64,000 nucleotides of DNA from Alsobacter ponti (lineage in GTDB: Bacteria; Pseudomonadota; Alphaproteobacteria; Rhizobiales; Beijerinckiaceae): positions 124,001 through 188,000 of the forward strand of contig NZ_JANCLU010000005.1 in the NCBI RefSeq assembly GCF_024294805.1, in the 5' to 3' direction. The notes under the pieces were generated by a model. The model was given only the letters and a program-made list of their open reading frames with translations. It made no database searches and was not told where the DNA came from. This document shows positions 39,894 through 49,920 of this stretch, piece after piece; within the stretch, counting starts at the first letter, position 1; every line of letters begins with the position of its first letter. The translations under genes were made by a program, and so were the position numbers.

Positions 39894-39918
39894 TCCCTCC
39901 CTCGCAACCCGGCTCGTG

Positions 39919-40860
39919 ATGACCCGCTACGTCCTGCAGCGTTTCGCCGGCATGATCGCCGTGATGTTCGTCGTCGTCACGGTGGTGTTCGTCATCGTGC
40001 GCATCGCACCCGGCGACCCCGCCTCGGTGATGCTGGGGCCCGACGCCACGGCGCAGGACGTCGCCTCGCTGCGCGCCCGGCTCGGGCTCGACCGGCCGCT
40101 CGTCGTCCAGTACGTGCTGTTCCTCGGCCAGCTCGCCAGAGGCGACCTCGGCGAGTCCATCTTCCTCAACCGCCCGGTGCTGAGCGCATTGGCGGACCGG
40201 GCCGAGCCGACCTTCTTCCTCACCATCTTCTCGCTGCTGATCGCCTCCGTCATCGCCATTCCTGTGGGCATCTACTCCGCCTACCGGCGCGGCTCGCTGT
40301 TCGACCAGGCGACGACGACGCTGGCCATGCTGGCGGCCTCCATCCCCAGCTTCTGGCTCGGCCTGCTGCTGATCCAGTTCTTCGCCGTGCGGCTCGGCGT
40401 GCTGCCCGTCTCGGGCTATGGCGGGCCCGGCGCGAGCCTGGCGACGAGGCTCGGCCATCTCGTGCTGCCGGCCGTGGCGCTCGGCGTCGTCTCCTCGGCG
40501 CTGATCCTGCGCTTCACGCGCGCCTCGATGCTCGACGTGCTGGGCGACGACTACATCCGCACGGCGCGCTCCAAAGGCATGGGCGAATTCCGCGTGGTGA
40601 TGAAGCACGCCTTCAAGAACGCGCTGATCCCGATCCTCACCGTGCTCGGCCTCACCGCGGCGCTGCTGGTGTCGGGCGCGGTCGTCACCGAGACGGTGTT
40701 CGGCCTGCCGGGCGTCGGCAGCCTCGTCGTCTCGGCCGTGCTGCGGCGCGACTACCCGGTGATCCAGGGCGCGCTGCTGGTGGTGGCGGCGCTCTACGTC
40801 ATCATCAACTTCCTGATCGACATGCTCTACCTCGCCGTCGATCCGCGGGTGCGCTACTGA
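39919..40860 (+). CDS. Peptide-type ABC transporter permease (DppB-like)
   Basis: A 313-residue inner-membrane permease opening MTRYVLQRFAGMIAVMFVVV. It has IAPGDPASVMLGPDATAQDV in the first periplasmic loop, as usual for DppB/OppB, and the EAA loop DYIRTARSKGMGEFRVVMKH. About six membrane helices are predicted. A GTG directly before the ATG is possible. The stop shares one base with the next start (TGATG). Confidence 0.94.
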   Translation: MTRYVLQRFAGMIAVMFVVVTVVFVIVRIAPGDPASVMLGPDATAQDVASLRARLGLDRPLVVQYVLFLGQLARGDLGESIFLNRPVLSALADRAEPTFFLTIFSLLIASVIAIPVGIYSAYRRGSLFDQATTTLAMLAASIPSFWLGLLLIQFFAVRLGVLPVSGYGGPGASLATRLGHLVLPAVALGVVSSALILRFTRASMLDVLGDDYIRTARSKGMGEFRVVMKHAFKNALIPILTVLGLTAALLVSGAVVTETVFGLPGVGSLVVSAVLRRDYPVIQGALLVVAALYVIINFLIDMLYLAVDPRVRY

Positions 40861-41726
40861 TGGCCGCCGTCTCCGCCCCCGCCATCGAGGCCGGCCCCGG
40901 CCTGCTCCGCCAGTTGCTGCGCCGTCGCACGGTGATGATCGGCCTCGTCGTGCTCTGCGCCGTGGCGCTGCTCGCGCTGCTCGCGCCGTGGATCTCGCCG
41001 TTCTCGCCGAGCCGCCTGTCGATCGCCAACCGGCTGAAGCCGCCGGGGCCGGTATACTGGTTCGGCACCGACGAGTTCGGCCGCGACGGCTTCACCCGCA
41101 CGCTCTACGCGGGGCGGCTGTCGCTGCTGGTCGGCGTCTCGGTCGTCGCCTTCGCCTGCGTGGTCGGCGTCACGCTCGGCCTCGTGGCCGGCTTCTTCCG
41201 CCGGCTCGATACGCCCATCGCGCGCGTGATCGACGCGATGATGGCGTTTCCCGACATCCTGCTCGCCATCGCGCTGGTGGCGGCGCTGGGGCCCTCGCTC
41301 GCCACCGTCATCGTGGCGCTGGGCATCGTCTACGCGCCGCGCCTGGCGCGCGTGGTGCGCGCCTCGACGCTGGTGATCCGCGAACTGCCCTACGTGGAGG
41401 CGGCGCGCGCGCTGGGCGTGCCGACCTGGCGCATCCTGACGCGCCACGTGCTGCGCAACCTCGTCTCGCCCATTCTCGTGCAGGGCACGTTCATCTTCGC
41501 CTACGCCATGCTGGCGGAGGCGGGCCTCTCCTTCCTCGGCGTCGGCGTGAGCCCCGAGGTGCCCACCTGGGGCACGATGATCGCGGCGGGGCGGCAATAT
41601 GTGGGGCAGGCCGACTGGATGACGCTGTTTCCGGGCATCGCCATCGTGCTCAGCGTCCTCTCCCTGCAACTGGTCGGCGACGGGCTGCGCGACCTGCTCG
41701 ACCCGCGCCTCAGAAAGGATCTGTGA
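40860..41726 (+). CDS. Peptide-type ABC transporter permease (DppC-like)
   Basis: A 288-residue partner permease. It contains YWFGTDEFGRDGFTRTLYAG, the DppC/OppC hallmark, and the EAA loop YVEAARALGVPTWRILTRHV. The C-terminus ends in LQLVGDGLRDLLDPRLRKDL, also typical. It overlaps dppB by one base and is followed after two bases by the amidohydrolase. Confidence 0.94.
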   Translation: MAAVSAPAIEAGPGLLRQLLRRRTVMIGLVVLCAVALLALLAPWISPFSPSRLSIANRLKPPGPVYWFGTDEFGRDGFTRTLYAGRLSLLVGVSVVAFACVVGVTLGLVAGFFRRLDTPIARVIDAMMAFPDILLAIALVAALGPSLATVIVALGIVYAPRLARVVRASTLVIRELPYVEAARALGVPTWRILTRHVLRNLVSPILVQGTFIFAYAMLAEAGLSFLGVGVSPEVPTWGTMIAAGRQYVGQADWMTLFPGIAIVLSVLSLQLVGDGLRDLLDPRLRKDL

Positions 41727-41728
41727 CG

Positions 41729-42946
41729 ATGCTTCCGTTTCCCCCCGAGACAGGCCCGCTGCTGATCGCGGGCGCGACGCCGGTCGCTCTCGGGCCGCAT
41801 GCCGGCCCCATCGACATCCTGGTCGACGCCGACGGGCGCGTCGCCGCCGCCGGGCCGAACCTCGCCGCGCCGGAGGGCGCGCGGCGGATCGAGGCGAAGG
41901 GCGCGTATGTGTCGCCCGGCTGGGTCGACCTGCACGCGCACGTCTGGTACGGCGGCACCGACATCTCCATCCGCCCGGCCGTGTGCGGGCTGGAGCGGGG
42001 CGTCACCACCATCGTCGACGCCGGCTCGGCGGGCGAGGCCAATTTCCACGGCTTCCGCGAATACGTGATCGAGCCGGCGCGCGAGCGCATCAAGGCCTTC
42101 CTCAACATCGGCTCGATCGGCCTAGTGGCGTGCAACCGCGTCAGCGAGCTGATCGACATGCGCTCGATCGACATCGACCGCACGCTGGCGGTGATCGAGG
42201 CCAACCGCGACGTCATCATCGGCGTGAAGTGCCGCGCCTCGGGCGTCATCGTGGGAAGCTGGGGCATCACGCCGCTGCGCATCGCCAAGAAGCTCGCCCG
42301 CGTCGCCGGCCTGCCGCTGATGGTGCATGTCGGCGAGCCCCCGCCCCTGTACGACGAGGTGCTGGAGGTGCTCGACCCCGGCGACGTCGTCACCCACTGC
42401 TTCAACGGCAAGCCGTGCGGCAACATCGTCGAGGACGAGACTTTGTTCGCGCTGGCGGAGCGCTGCGCCGCCGAGGGCGTGCGCCTCGACGTCGGCCATG
42501 GCGGCGCGTCCTTCTCCTTCCGCACCGCCGAGATCGCCATCGAGCGCGGCCTGCTGCCCTTCTCGATCTCCACCGACCTGCACGCCCGCTCGCTCGACAG
42601 CCCGGTGTGGGACATGGGCACCACCATGTCCAAGCTGCTCGCCGTCGGCATGCCGTTCGAGAAGGTGATCGAGGCCTCGACGCTCGCGCCGATGAGCGTC
42701 ATCGGCCTGCCGACCGAGGGCCTGCTGGCCAAGGGCGCGCGTGCCGAGTTCACCGTGTTCGGGCGCGAGGCCAGCGACCTGACGATCCGCGACTCGATGG
42801 GCCACGAGGCGGTGCTGCGCGAGACCATCGTGCCGCGCTGGACCGTGATGGGCGGCACGGCCGTGAAGGCCAGCCCCTACCGTCCGCACGCCGCCGCCGG
42901 CGAGGGCGCGGCCTGCCCGCATTGCGGCTGGGTGACCGCGCGATGA
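41729..42946 (+). CDS. COG3964 amidohydrolase/deacetylase family metallohydrolase
   Basis: A 405-residue amidohydrolase-superfamily enzyme. Metal ligands are visible: His69 and His71 in VDLHAHVW, the carboxylated lysine in [10 protein letters not shown], histidines in [10 protein letters not shown] and DVVTHCFNG, and the aspartate in [10 protein letters not shown], so a two-metal site is expected. This group is often misnamed dihydroorotase or adenine deaminase; from memory, characterised rhizobial members hydrolyse acetylated (R)-hydroxy acids and weakly N-acetyl-D-amino acids. The C-terminus ends [11 protein letters not shown], an unusual CPHC knuckle. It sits between the permease and ATPase genes and overlaps the ATPase by four bases, so it should act on the imported compound. 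Confidence 0.9.
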   Translation: MLPFPPETGPLLIAGATPVALGPHAGPIDILVDADGRVAAAGPNLAAPEGARRIEAKGAYVSPGWVDLHAHVWYGGTDISIRPAVCGLERGVTTIVDAGSAGEANFHGFREYVIEPARERIKAFLNIGSIGLVACNRVSELIDMRSIDIDRTLAVIEANRDVIIGVKCRASGVIVGSWGITPLRIAKKLARVAGLPLMVHVGEPPPLYDEVLEVLDPGDVVTHCFNGKPCGNIVEDETLFALAERCAAEGVRLDVGHGGASFSFRTAEIAIERGLLPFSISTDLHARSLDSPVWDMGTTMSKLLAVGMPFEKVIEASTLAPMSVIGLPTEGLLAKGARAEFTVFGREASDLTIRDSMGHEAVLRETIVPRWTVMGGTAVKASPYRPHAAAGEGAACPHCGWVTAR

Positions 42947-43959
42947 GCGCCGCGCCGGCCGAGCCGATCCTGCGGGTGGAAAACCTGAAGACCTGGTTCG
43001 AGCTCGGCTCGCGGGTGGCGCGCTCGGTCGACGACGTGAGCTTCGACGTGCGCCGGGGCGAGACGGTGGCGGTGGTGGGCGAGAGCGGGTCCGGCAAGTC
43101 CGTGACCAGCCTCTCCATCATGCGGCTGCTGTCGCCGCCCGGCCGCATCGTCGGCGGCCGCATCCTCTACCGGACGCAGGAGGGGACGGAAATCGACCTC
43201 GCCACGCTGCCGGAGCACAAGATGCGCGGCATTCGCGGCCGGGAGATCGCCATGATCTTCCAGGAGCCGATGACGAGCCTCAACCCGCTCTTCACGGTCG
43301 GCGACCAGATCGTCGAGATGATCCGGCTGCACGAGAAGATGTCGCGCCGCGAGGCGCGCGAGCGGGCGCGGCGCATGCTCGAGCTGGTGGAGATCCCGGC
43401 CGCCGCGCGCCGGCTCGACGACTACCCGCACCAGATGTCCGGCGGCATGCGCCAGCGCGCCATGATCGCGCTCGCGCTCGCCTGCGACCCGCGCGTGCTG
43501 ATCGCCGACGAACCGACCACGGCGCTCGACGTCACCATCCAGGCGCAGGTGCTCGACCTCTTGCGCCGGCTCCAGGCGGAGCTGGGCATGAGCGTGGTGT
43601 TCGTCACCCACAATCTCGGCGTCGTCGCCGAATTGGCCCACCGCGTGGTGGTGATGTACGCCGGCCGCGTGGTGGAGAGCGCGCCGGTGAACGAGCTGTT
43701 CGAGCGCCAGCGCCACCCCTACACCAAGGGCCTGCTGGCCTGCATTCCCACCCCGCGCCACGGCCGGACCGACCCCTCCGGGGAGCGCCCGCGCCTGACG
43801 CCGATCCCCGGCTCCGTGCCGAACGTCGCCGCCCTGCCGCCCGGCTGCGCCTTCGCGCCGCGCTGCCCGCTGGCGATCGCGAAATGCGAGATCGACCCGC
43901 CGCTCGAGTTCGCCGCGCCCGGCCATCTCAGCCGGTGCTGGAGGCACGACGAGGTATGA
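42943..43959 (+). CDS. Peptide-type ABC transporter ATP-binding protein (DppD-like)
   Basis: A 338-residue ATPase with Walker [18 protein letters not shown]-loop [19 protein letters not shown], signature [16 protein letters not shown] and Walker [19 protein letters not shown]. The C-terminal oligopeptide/dipeptide extension includes [17 protein letters not shown], a cysteine-rich motif linked to an Fe-S cluster in some Dpp ATPases. The start overlaps the amidohydrolase stop (ATGA) and the stop overlaps the next ATPase start. Confidence 0.94.
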   Translation: MSAAPAEPILRVENLKTWFELGSRVARSVDDVSFDVRRGETVAVVGESGSGKSVTSLSIMRLLSPPGRIVGGRILYRTQEGTEIDLATLPEHKMRGIRGREIAMIFQEPMTSLNPLFTVGDQIVEMIRLHEKMSRREARERARRMLELVEIPAAARRLDDYPHQMSGGMRQRAMIALALACDPRVLIADEPTTALDVTIQAQVLDLLRRLQAELGMSVVFVTHNLGVVAELAHRVVVMYAGRVVESAPVNELFERQRHPYTKGLLACIPTPRHGRTDPSGERPRLTPIPGSVPNVAALPPGCAFAPRCPLAIAKCEIDPPLEFAAPGHLSRCWRHDEV

Positions 43960-44954
43960 GCGAGCGCCCCGACATCCTGCTCAGCGTGCAGGGCCTCAGC
44001 AAGACGTTCCCGACCCGCGGCGGGCTCGTGCGCGCCGTCGAGGACGTCAGCTTCGACGTGCGGCGCGGCTCCATCGTCGGGCTGGTCGGCGAGTCCGGCT
44101 CCGGCAAGACCACCGCCGGGCGCTGCGTTCTGCGCCTCGTGGAGCCGAGCGCCGGGCGCGTCGTGTTCGACGGCGTCGACCTCGCCGCCCTGCCCGCGCG
44201 CGACATGCGCGCCTGGCGGCGGCGCATGCAGATCGTCTTCCAGGACCCCTATTCCAGCCTCAACCCGCGCCTGCGCGTCGAGGACATCATCGGCGAGGCG
44301 CTGGACACCCACGGGCTGGCGCGCGGCGGCAAGCGGCGCGAGCGCGTCGCCGAGCTGCTGCGCCGCGTCGGGCTCGACCCCGAGCACGCGCGCCGCTTCC
44401 CGCACGAGTTCTCCGGCGGCCAGCGCCAGCGCATCGGCATCGCCCGCGCGCTGGCGGTGGAGCCGGAGTTCATCGTCGCCGACGAGCCCGTCTCGGCGCT
44501 CGACGTGTCGGTGCAGGCGCAGGTGCTGAACCTGCTGCAGGACCTGCAGAAGGCCTACGGCCTGACCATGCTGTTCATCGCCCACGACCTCTCCGTCGTC
44601 GAATATCTCTGCGACGAGGTGGTGGTGATGTATCTCGGCCGCGTCATGGAGCGCGGGCCGAGCCGGCTGGTCTACGGCGCGCCGCGCCATCCCTACACGC
44701 GCGCCTTGCTCTCAGCCGCGCCGACGCCCGACCCGAAGGCCCCGCGCGGCCGCATCGTGCTGCAGGGCGACATCCCGAGCCCCCTCGACCCACCCTCCGG
44801 CTGCGTGTTCCGCACGCGCTGCCGCTACGCCGTGGCGGCCTGCGCCGCCACCGTGCCGGCGGCCGAGGAGGTCGCCCCCGGCCACGCCGTCGCGTGCATT
44901 CGCCGCGACGATCCCGAACTGAACGAGCCCGCTTTGTCCCCAGCGGGCCGCTGA
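43956..44954 (+). CDS. Peptide-type ABC transporter ATP-binding protein (DppF-like)
   Basis: A 332-residue second ATPase. It has Walker [18 protein letters not shown]-loop [18 protein letters not shown], signature [16 protein letters not shown] and Walker [19 protein letters not shown], with the C-terminal [16 protein letters not shown] motif. The ATG at 43956 overlaps the previous stop by four bases; an in-frame upstream extension lies within dppD. Confidence 0.94.
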   Translation: MSERPDILLSVQGLSKTFPTRGGLVRAVEDVSFDVRRGSIVGLVGESGSGKTTAGRCVLRLVEPSAGRVVFDGVDLAALPARDMRAWRRRMQIVFQDPYSSLNPRLRVEDIIGEALDTHGLARGGKRRERVAELLRRVGLDPEHARRFPHEFSGGQRQRIGIARALAVEPEFIVADEPVSALDVSVQAQVLNLLQDLQKAYGLTMLFIAHDLSVVEYLCDEVVVMYLGRVMERGPSRLVYGAPRHPYTRALLSAAPTPDPKAPRGRIVLQGDIPSPLDPPSGCVFRTRCRYAVAACAATVPAAEEVAPGHAVACIRRDDPELNEPALSPAGR

Positions 44955-44966
44955 GGAGGACCTGCC

Positions 44967-45428
44967 ATGACGACCCCCGCCGAACGCCTGAAATCCCTCG
45001 GCATCGTGCTGCCGACCCCGCCGACCCCGATCGCCAACTTCGTCACCCACGTCGAGGCGTCGGGGCTGCTGTTCCTCTCCGGCCAGGGCCCGCGCGAGGC
45101 CGACGGGCGCATGAACACCGGCAAGGTGGGCCGCGAAGTATCGGTGGAGGACGCCTACCGCCACGCCCGCCTCACCGGCGTCAACCTGCTCGCCGTGATG
45201 CAGGCCGCGCTGGGCGACCTCGGCCGCGTCAAGCGCGTCGTCAAGCTGCTCGGCATGGTCAACGCCGTGCCCGACTTCACCGACCACCCCAAGGTCATCA
45301 ACGGCTGCTCGGACCTGATGGTCGAGGTGTTCGGCGACGCCGGCCGCCACGCCCGCTCGGCCGTCGGCTTCGGCTCGCTGCCGGGCAACATCACCGTCGA
45401 GATCGAAGCGATCGTCCAAATCGCCTGA
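44967..45428 (+). CDS. RidA family protein (imine/enamine deaminase)
   Basis: A 153-residue YjgF/YER057c/UK114 family protein. The active-site arginine is in [16 protein letters not shown] and the glutamate in [12 protein letters not shown] at the C-terminus. RidA-type proteins hydrolyse reactive enamines or imines made by PLP enzymes to keto acid and ammonia. A GAGGAGG site precedes the ATG. The gene lies 12 bases after the ATPase and 25 before the SelA-like PLP enzyme, which probably makes its substrate. Confidence 0.92.
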   Translation: MTTPAERLKSLGIVLPTPPTPIANFVTHVEASGLLFLSGQGPREADGRMNTGKVGREVSVEDAYRHARLTGVNLLAVMQAALGDLGRVKRVVKLLGMVNAVPDFTDHPKVINGCSDLMVEVFGDAGRHARSAVGFGSLPGNITVEIEAIVQIA

Positions 45429-45453
45429 ACGACCGCCAGCCAAGGACCACGTT

Positions 45454-46650
45454 ATGACCGACGACATCCGCGCCAGCCTCAACCTGCGCCCCATCATCAA
45501 CGTCTCGGGCACGATGACCTCGCTCGGCGCGTCGATCTCGCCGCCGGAGGTGGTGCGGGCGGTCGCCGCCGTGCTGCCCCAGTTCGTCGAGATCGACGCC
45601 CTGCAGAAGCAGGCGAGCCAGGTCATCGCCCGCCTGTGCGGCGCGGAGGCGGGCTTCGTCACCGCCTCGTGCTCGGCCGGCATCAGCGTCGCGGTCGCCG
45701 GCGCCATGACCGGCAGCGACCTCGCCGCCATCGAGCGCCTGCCCGACACCACGGGCCTCAAGAACGAGGTGCTGATCCTCTCCGGCCACATGGTCGCCTA
45801 CGGCGCGCCGGTGGCGCAGGGCATCGCGCTGACCGGGGCGAAGGTCGTCCCCGTCGGCCAGGCGACCTCGGCGCGGCGCTACCACCTGGAGGGGGCGATC
45901 ACGGAGCGCACGGCGGCGGCGGTCTACGTCGTCTCGCACCACACCGTGCAGTACGGGCTGATCCCGCTCGACGAGTTCTGCGCCGTCTGCAACGCCCGGG
46001 GCATGCCGGTGATCGTCGACGCCGCGTCGGAATACGACCTCAAGGGCTTCCTCGCGCAGGGCGCGGCGGTGGCCCTCTATTCGGCGCACAAGTTCCTGGG
46101 CGGGCCCACCGCCGGCATCGTCGCCGGCCGCAAGGACCTGGTGCGCGCCGCCTACCTCCAGAACGGCGGCGTCGGCCGCGGCATGAAGGTGGGCAAGGAG
46201 GGCATGGTCGGCACCATCGCCGCGCTGGAGGCGTGGGAGCGGCGCGACCACGACGGCATCCGCGCCCGCGAGACGGAGTATCTCGACCTGTGGCTGCGCA
46301 CGCTGGCCGACCGGCCGGGCGTCACCGCCACCCGCGTGCCGGACCCGACCCACAACCCGCTCGACCGGATCAGGGTCGAGATCGACCCCGCCCAGGCGCA
46401 CATCACCGCCTGGGACCTTGCCGACGCGCTCGCCTCGGGCCCGCAGCCGGTGATCGTGCGCGACCACGAGATCGAGCACGGCTATTTCTATATGGACCCG
46501 TGCAACCTCCATCCGGGGCAGGAGCACGTGGTGGCGGCGCGGCTCTCGGAGGAACTGGGCAAGGCGCGCGCCTCCAACGAGGTGATCGCCACGCCGCTGG
46601 AACGCCGCCGCAACCGGCGCGAGGAAACCGCGCGCACCTGGCCGGACTGA
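45454..46650 (+). CDS. SelA-like PLP-dependent enzyme (probable amino-acid lyase)
   Basis: A 398-residue fold-type I PLP enzyme of the group related to L-seryl-tRNA(Sec) selenium transferase. It opens [20 protein letters not shown]; the cofactor aspartate is in [15 protein letters not shown] and the Schiff-base lysine is Lys213 in [20 protein letters not shown]. True SelA is unlikely: it lacks the extra tRNA-binding region, and no selB or selC is here. Relatives include D-glucosaminate-6-phosphate ammonia-lyase and other partners of COG3964 hydrolases. With RidA next door, an alpha,beta-elimination of a D-amino or hydroxy-amino acid is likely, but the substrate is not known. Confidence 0.88.
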   Translation: MTDDIRASLNLRPIINVSGTMTSLGASISPPEVVRAVAAVLPQFVEIDALQKQASQVIARLCGAEAGFVTASCSAGISVAVAGAMTGSDLAAIERLPDTTGLKNEVLILSGHMVAYGAPVAQGIALTGAKVVPVGQATSARRYHLEGAITERTAAAVYVVSHHTVQYGLIPLDEFCAVCNARGMPVIVDAASEYDLKGFLAQGAAVALYSAHKFLGGPTAGIVAGRKDLVRAAYLQNGGVGRGMKVGKEGMVGTIAALEAWERRDHDGIRARETEYLDLWLRTLADRPGVTATRVPDPTHNPLDRIRVEIDPAQAHITAWDLADALASGPQPVIVRDHEIEHGYFYMDPCNLHPGQEHVVAARLSEELGKARASNEVIATPLERRRNRREETARTWPD

Positions 46651-46804
46651 GCGGCCCGGCGGATACTTCTTCGTAAGGGGGCGCGGCGGGGGCTTTTCTT
46701 CCCGCCGCGCGCCGCCATGATCGGGCCCGCCACGCTTTCGCCGCCTTGCGGAGCGAGAGCGGCCAAGGAGACGCTTCGGCTGAGGCGCGGCGGCGGAGGC
46801 CCCC

Positions 46805-47482
46805 ATGAAGATCCTGGTCATCGAGGACGACGCGCAGATGGCCGACTACGTGGCGGGCGGCCTGCGCGATCTCGGCCATTCCGTCACGGTCGCCGCCGAC
46901 GGGCATCGCGGCCGGGCGCTGGCGCTCGGCGAGCCGCACGACCTCGTGGTGCTAGACCGCATGCTGCCGGGCGTCGACGGGCTCGACATTTTGCGCGCCA
47001 TGCGCGCCGCCGGCGTCAAGGCGCCGGTCATCTTCCTGACCACCAAGGGCGGCATCCAGGACCGCGTCGAGGGGCTGGACGCCGGCGCCGACGACTACCT
47101 GGTCAAGCCCTTCGCCTTCTCGGAGCTGGCCGCCCGCGTCCACGCGCTCGGCCGCCGGCCGCCGCTGCCGCAGGTCGAGACCCGCCTGACGGTGGCCGAC
47201 CTCGACGTCGACCTGATCTCGCGCGAGGTCAAGCGCGCCGGCAAGCCCATCGAGCTGCAGCCGCGCGAGTTCAAGCTGCTCACCTACCTGATGCGCAACG
47301 CCGGCCAGGTGGTGACGCGCACCATGCTGCTCGAGCACGTGTGGGACTTCCACTTCGACCCCAAGACCTCGATCGTCGAGACGCATCTGAGCCGCCTGCG
47401 CGGCAAGATCGACCGCGACTTTCCCGTGGAGCTGATCGTCACCGTGCGCGGCGCGGGATACATGATCCGTGACCGGGCCTAG
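46805..47482 (+). CDS. OmpR/PhoB family response regulator
   Basis: A 225-residue two-domain regulator. The receiver has the acidic pair in VIEDDAQMADYV, phospho-acceptor Asp51 (VVLDRMLPGVDGLDIL) and the lysine in DDYLVKPFAFSEL. The winged-helix output domain includes LQPREFKLLTYLMRNAGQVV and TSIVETHLSRLRGKID. It overlaps the sensor kinase by 14 bases. The target genes are unknown. Confidence 0.95.
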   Translation: MKILVIEDDAQMADYVAGGLRDLGHSVTVAADGHRGRALALGEPHDLVVLDRMLPGVDGLDILRAMRAAGVKAPVIFLTTKGGIQDRVEGLDAGADDYLVKPFAFSELAARVHALGRRPPLPQVETRLTVADLDVDLISREVKRAGKPIELQPREFKLLTYLMRNAGQVVTRTMLLEHVWDFHFDPKTSIVETHLSRLRGKIDRDFPVELIVTVRGAGYMIRDRA

Positions 47483-48854
47483 GTTCGTCCGCACCGAGGC
47501 GTTCCGCCTCGGCGTCCTGTTCGCGCTGATCTTCCTTGTCGCCGGCACGCTGCTCTTCGCCCTGGTGTTCTGGCGCGTCAGCGGCTTCACGCTCGACCAG
47601 GCCCGCGCCGTCGTCGATTCCGACGTGGAGGTCCTGCTCGCCGAGGGCGACAAGAGCGGCGCGGCGTGGCTGGCGCAGGCGGTCGACGAGCGCGCCAGCA
47701 AGGCCGAATCGAACTCCTCGTTCTACCTGCTGCAGGCGCCCAACGGCGCGCGGCGCGCCGGCAACCTTCAGCCCTTGCCGGCGGTCGACGGGGCCGGCCA
47801 GATGCGGGTGCGCTCCTACGACGAGGCGCGGCGCGCGCCCGGCCCGGAGACGCAGGCCTGGGTGCGCAGCGTGACGCGCCCGGACGGCACGCTGCTCGCC
47901 GTCGGCCGCGACCTCGGCGACCTGGACGAACTGAACCGCCGCCTGTGGCGCGCCTTCGTCGCCGCCGCCCTCGGCGCGGCGGTGCTGGCCATCGCCGGCG
48001 GCGCGCTGGTCGGCATGGGCTTCGTGGCGCGGCTGGAGACCATCGCGCGCACCAGCGAGACGATCATGGCCGGCGACCTCGGCCAGCGCATCCCCGTGCG
48101 CGGGGCCAATGACGAGATCGACCGGCTCTCCGCCACGCTCAACCGCATGCTGGACCGCATCCAGACGCTGATGGAGACGACGCGGCAGGTGTCGAACGAC
48201 ATTGCGCACGACCTGCGCACCCCGCTCGCCCGGCTGCGCCAGAAGCTGGAGGGGGTGACGCTGCGCCCCGCCGACGCCGACGCCCTGCGCGCCACCGTGG
48301 CCGACGCCATCTCCGACGTCGACGATATCCTCGACACCTTCTCCGCCCTGCTGCGCATCGCCGAAATCGAGGTCGCCGGCCAGCGCGCGGGCCTGCGCCC
48401 GGTCGACCTGTCGCGCCTGTTCCTCGACCTCGCCGAGACCTACGAGGCGGTGGCCGAGGATGCCGGCGACCGGCTGACGGCGGAGGTCGCGCCGGGCGTC
48501 ACGGTGGAGGGCGACGAGAGCCTGCTGACGCAGCTCCTCGCCAACCTCGTCGAGAACGCCATCCGCCACTGCCCGCCGGGGGCGCGCATCGCCATGACGC
48601 TGCGGCGCGAGCCGGGCGCCGCGGTGGGCGAGGTGCGCGACGACGGCCCCGGAATCCCGCAGGCCGAACGCGCCAACGTGTTCAAGCGCTTCTACCGGCT
48701 CGAGCGCAGCCGCACCACCGCCGGCAGCGGCCTCGGCCTGTCGCTGGTGGCCGCCATCGCCCAGATCCACGGCGCCTCCGTCACCGTCGGCGACGCCGCC
48801 CCCGGAACCCTCGTCACCCTCCGCTTCCCGCTGCCCCCGGAGCGCGGGAGCTGA
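47469..48854 (+). CDS. Two-component sensor histidine kinase (HAMP, HisKA)
   Basis: A 461-residue inner-membrane kinase starting at GTG 47469. Two membrane helices lie at about residues 14-36 and 160-185, bounding a small periplasmic sensor of about 125 residues, followed by HAMP, the HisKA box with His247 (VSNDIAHDLRTPLARLRQK) and the ATPase domain (LLANLVENAIRHCPPGARI; EVRDDGPGIPQAERANVFKR; AGSGLGLSLVAAIAQIHG). The layout resembles QseC/TctE-type sensors. It is co-translated with the regulator. Confidence 0.95.
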   Translation: MTGPRFVRTEAFRLGVLFALIFLVAGTLLFALVFWRVSGFTLDQARAVVDSDVEVLLAEGDKSGAAWLAQAVDERASKAESNSSFYLLQAPNGARRAGNLQPLPAVDGAGQMRVRSYDEARRAPGPETQAWVRSVTRPDGTLLAVGRDLGDLDELNRRLWRAFVAAALGAAVLAIAGGALVGMGFVARLETIARTSETIMAGDLGQRIPVRGANDEIDRLSATLNRMLDRIQTLMETTRQVSNDIAHDLRTPLARLRQKLEGVTLRPADADALRATVADAISDVDDILDTFSALLRIAEIEVAGQRAGLRPVDLSRLFLDLAETYEAVAEDAGDRLTAEVAPGVTVEGDESLLTQLLANLVENAIRHCPPGARIAMTLRREPGAAVGEVRDDGPGIPQAERANVFKRFYRLERSRTTAGSGLGLSLVAAIAQIHGASVTVGDAAPGTLVTLRFPLPPERGS

Positions 48855-48919
48855 AGGGGGCGGCGAGGCGAAGCGGGCCGACGGGCGCAACGGGTCAGGA
48901 CTCGCGGCCCCGGCCGCCG

Positions 48920-49126
48920 AAAGGGCGGACGCCAGTCCGCCCGTCCCCGGAATGCCGGAGCCTTGGCGGAGGCAGGTCCGGGGTCCAGCGCATGGATGAT
49001 GCCGCGAAGCGGCGCCTCATCAGCCTATTCATCAAGACGCGCTGACGCGCGGCATAATGCGCTAGGCCCCGGACACCTCTCCGCTCACGCTCCGGGGTTC
49101 CGGGGACGGGCGGGCCGGAGGCCCGC
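48920..49126. repeat. Palindromic dispersed repeat, copy A
   Basis: A 207-bp non-coding element of nested inverted repeats. It opens with the small hairpin GGGCGGAC-GCCA-GTCCGCCC (48923-48942). GTCCCCGGAA at 48943 then pairs with TTCCGGGGAC at 49098-49107, and inside it GTCCGGGGTCCAGCGCAT pairs with the region ATGCGCTAGGCCCCGGAC; a central loop contains GCCGCGAAGCGGC. A second copy in the same orientation lies 464 bases downstream. A 19-base direct repeat with one mismatch (48891-48909 and 49195-49213) flanks this copy. It has no open frame and looks like a MITE or large REP-type element. Confidence 0.75.
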
Positions 49127-49254
49127 TTCGGCAATCCCTGCGACACGCTGAGCGTAGCGGAGGCGGCCAACCGAGGCGGCGGCCGGCGGCGCGACGGGCC
49201 AGGACTCGCGGCCAGCCAGCGACGGGTTCAAGCGGTTGATTGCAAGAGGGAAAG

Positions 49255-49331
<77 letters not shown>

Positions 49332-49589
49332 GAGAGCGGAACGGCGTCGTTCCGCGTCGGTGGCGCTGAATTACGGGACACCCCCTGCCCTGTCAAGCGC
49401 GCGTTCGCCCTTTTCGCGCGCGCGCGCGGCATTCGTCGGGAGGGTCGCGCCAAGCCGCCGGAAAAGCCGAGGCGACGCCTCGGATTCCGCTCCCCGGCTT
49501 GCAGGGGGCCCACGCCGGCGAGGACCCGGGCGGGGCTCGCGCCAGGATGCACGAGCATCGAATCGCTCGCGAATCCGGCACTGACGCGC

Positions 49590-49800
49590 AAAGGGCGGGC
49601 ATCGCCCGCCCTCCCGTCCCCGGAACCCCGGAGCGTCAGCGCAGGGGGGTCCGGGGCCCAGCGCATGGATGTTGCCGCGAAGCGGCGCTTCATAAGCCTT
49701 TTCATACAGACGCGCTGACGCGCGAACATAGTGCGCTGGGCCCCGGGTTCGGTTCCGCTTTCGCTGCACCGCCCCGGGGACGGGCGGGCCGGAGGCCCGC
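49590..49800. repeat. Palindromic dispersed repeat, copy B
   Basis: A 211-bp second copy of the element at 48920-49126, in the same orientation. Shared blocks include GTCCCCGGAA, GGTCCGGGG, CAGCGCATGGATG, GCCGCGAAGCGGCGC, AGACGCGCTGACGCGC and the closing GACGGGCGGGCCGGAGGCCC. The copies differ by scattered substitutions, some of them compensatory in the stems. A third fragment, the small hairpin GGGCGGAC-CCCC-GTCCGCCC, occurs at 49845-49864. The remaining 49332-49589 and 49801-49920 hold no gene I can see. Confidence 0.75.
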
Positions 49801-49920
49801 ACTTTCGGGAGATAACCGGCCCTGCGCGGAGACTGCATTTCAAAGGGCGGACCCCCGTCCGCCCGCATGCCAACTGGCGGAGCCCCTTCCACCCACGTGC
49901 GGGCGGCTGGCTCGCCGCCC

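Noticed and set aside
41729-42946. Dihydroorotase or adenine deaminase assignment for the amidohydrolase
   Set aside because: Sequence features match COG3964, whose characterised members do neither reaction; pyrimidine or purine genes are not nearby.
45454-46650. Selenocysteine synthase (SelA) assignment
   Set aside because: The protein shares the fold and lysine motif, but sits in a catabolic operon, with no selB, selC or SECIS context in the window.
49360-49920. CRISPR array in the repeat region
   Set aside because: The repeats are two long copies and small hairpins, not short regularly spaced direct repeats; there are no cas genes.
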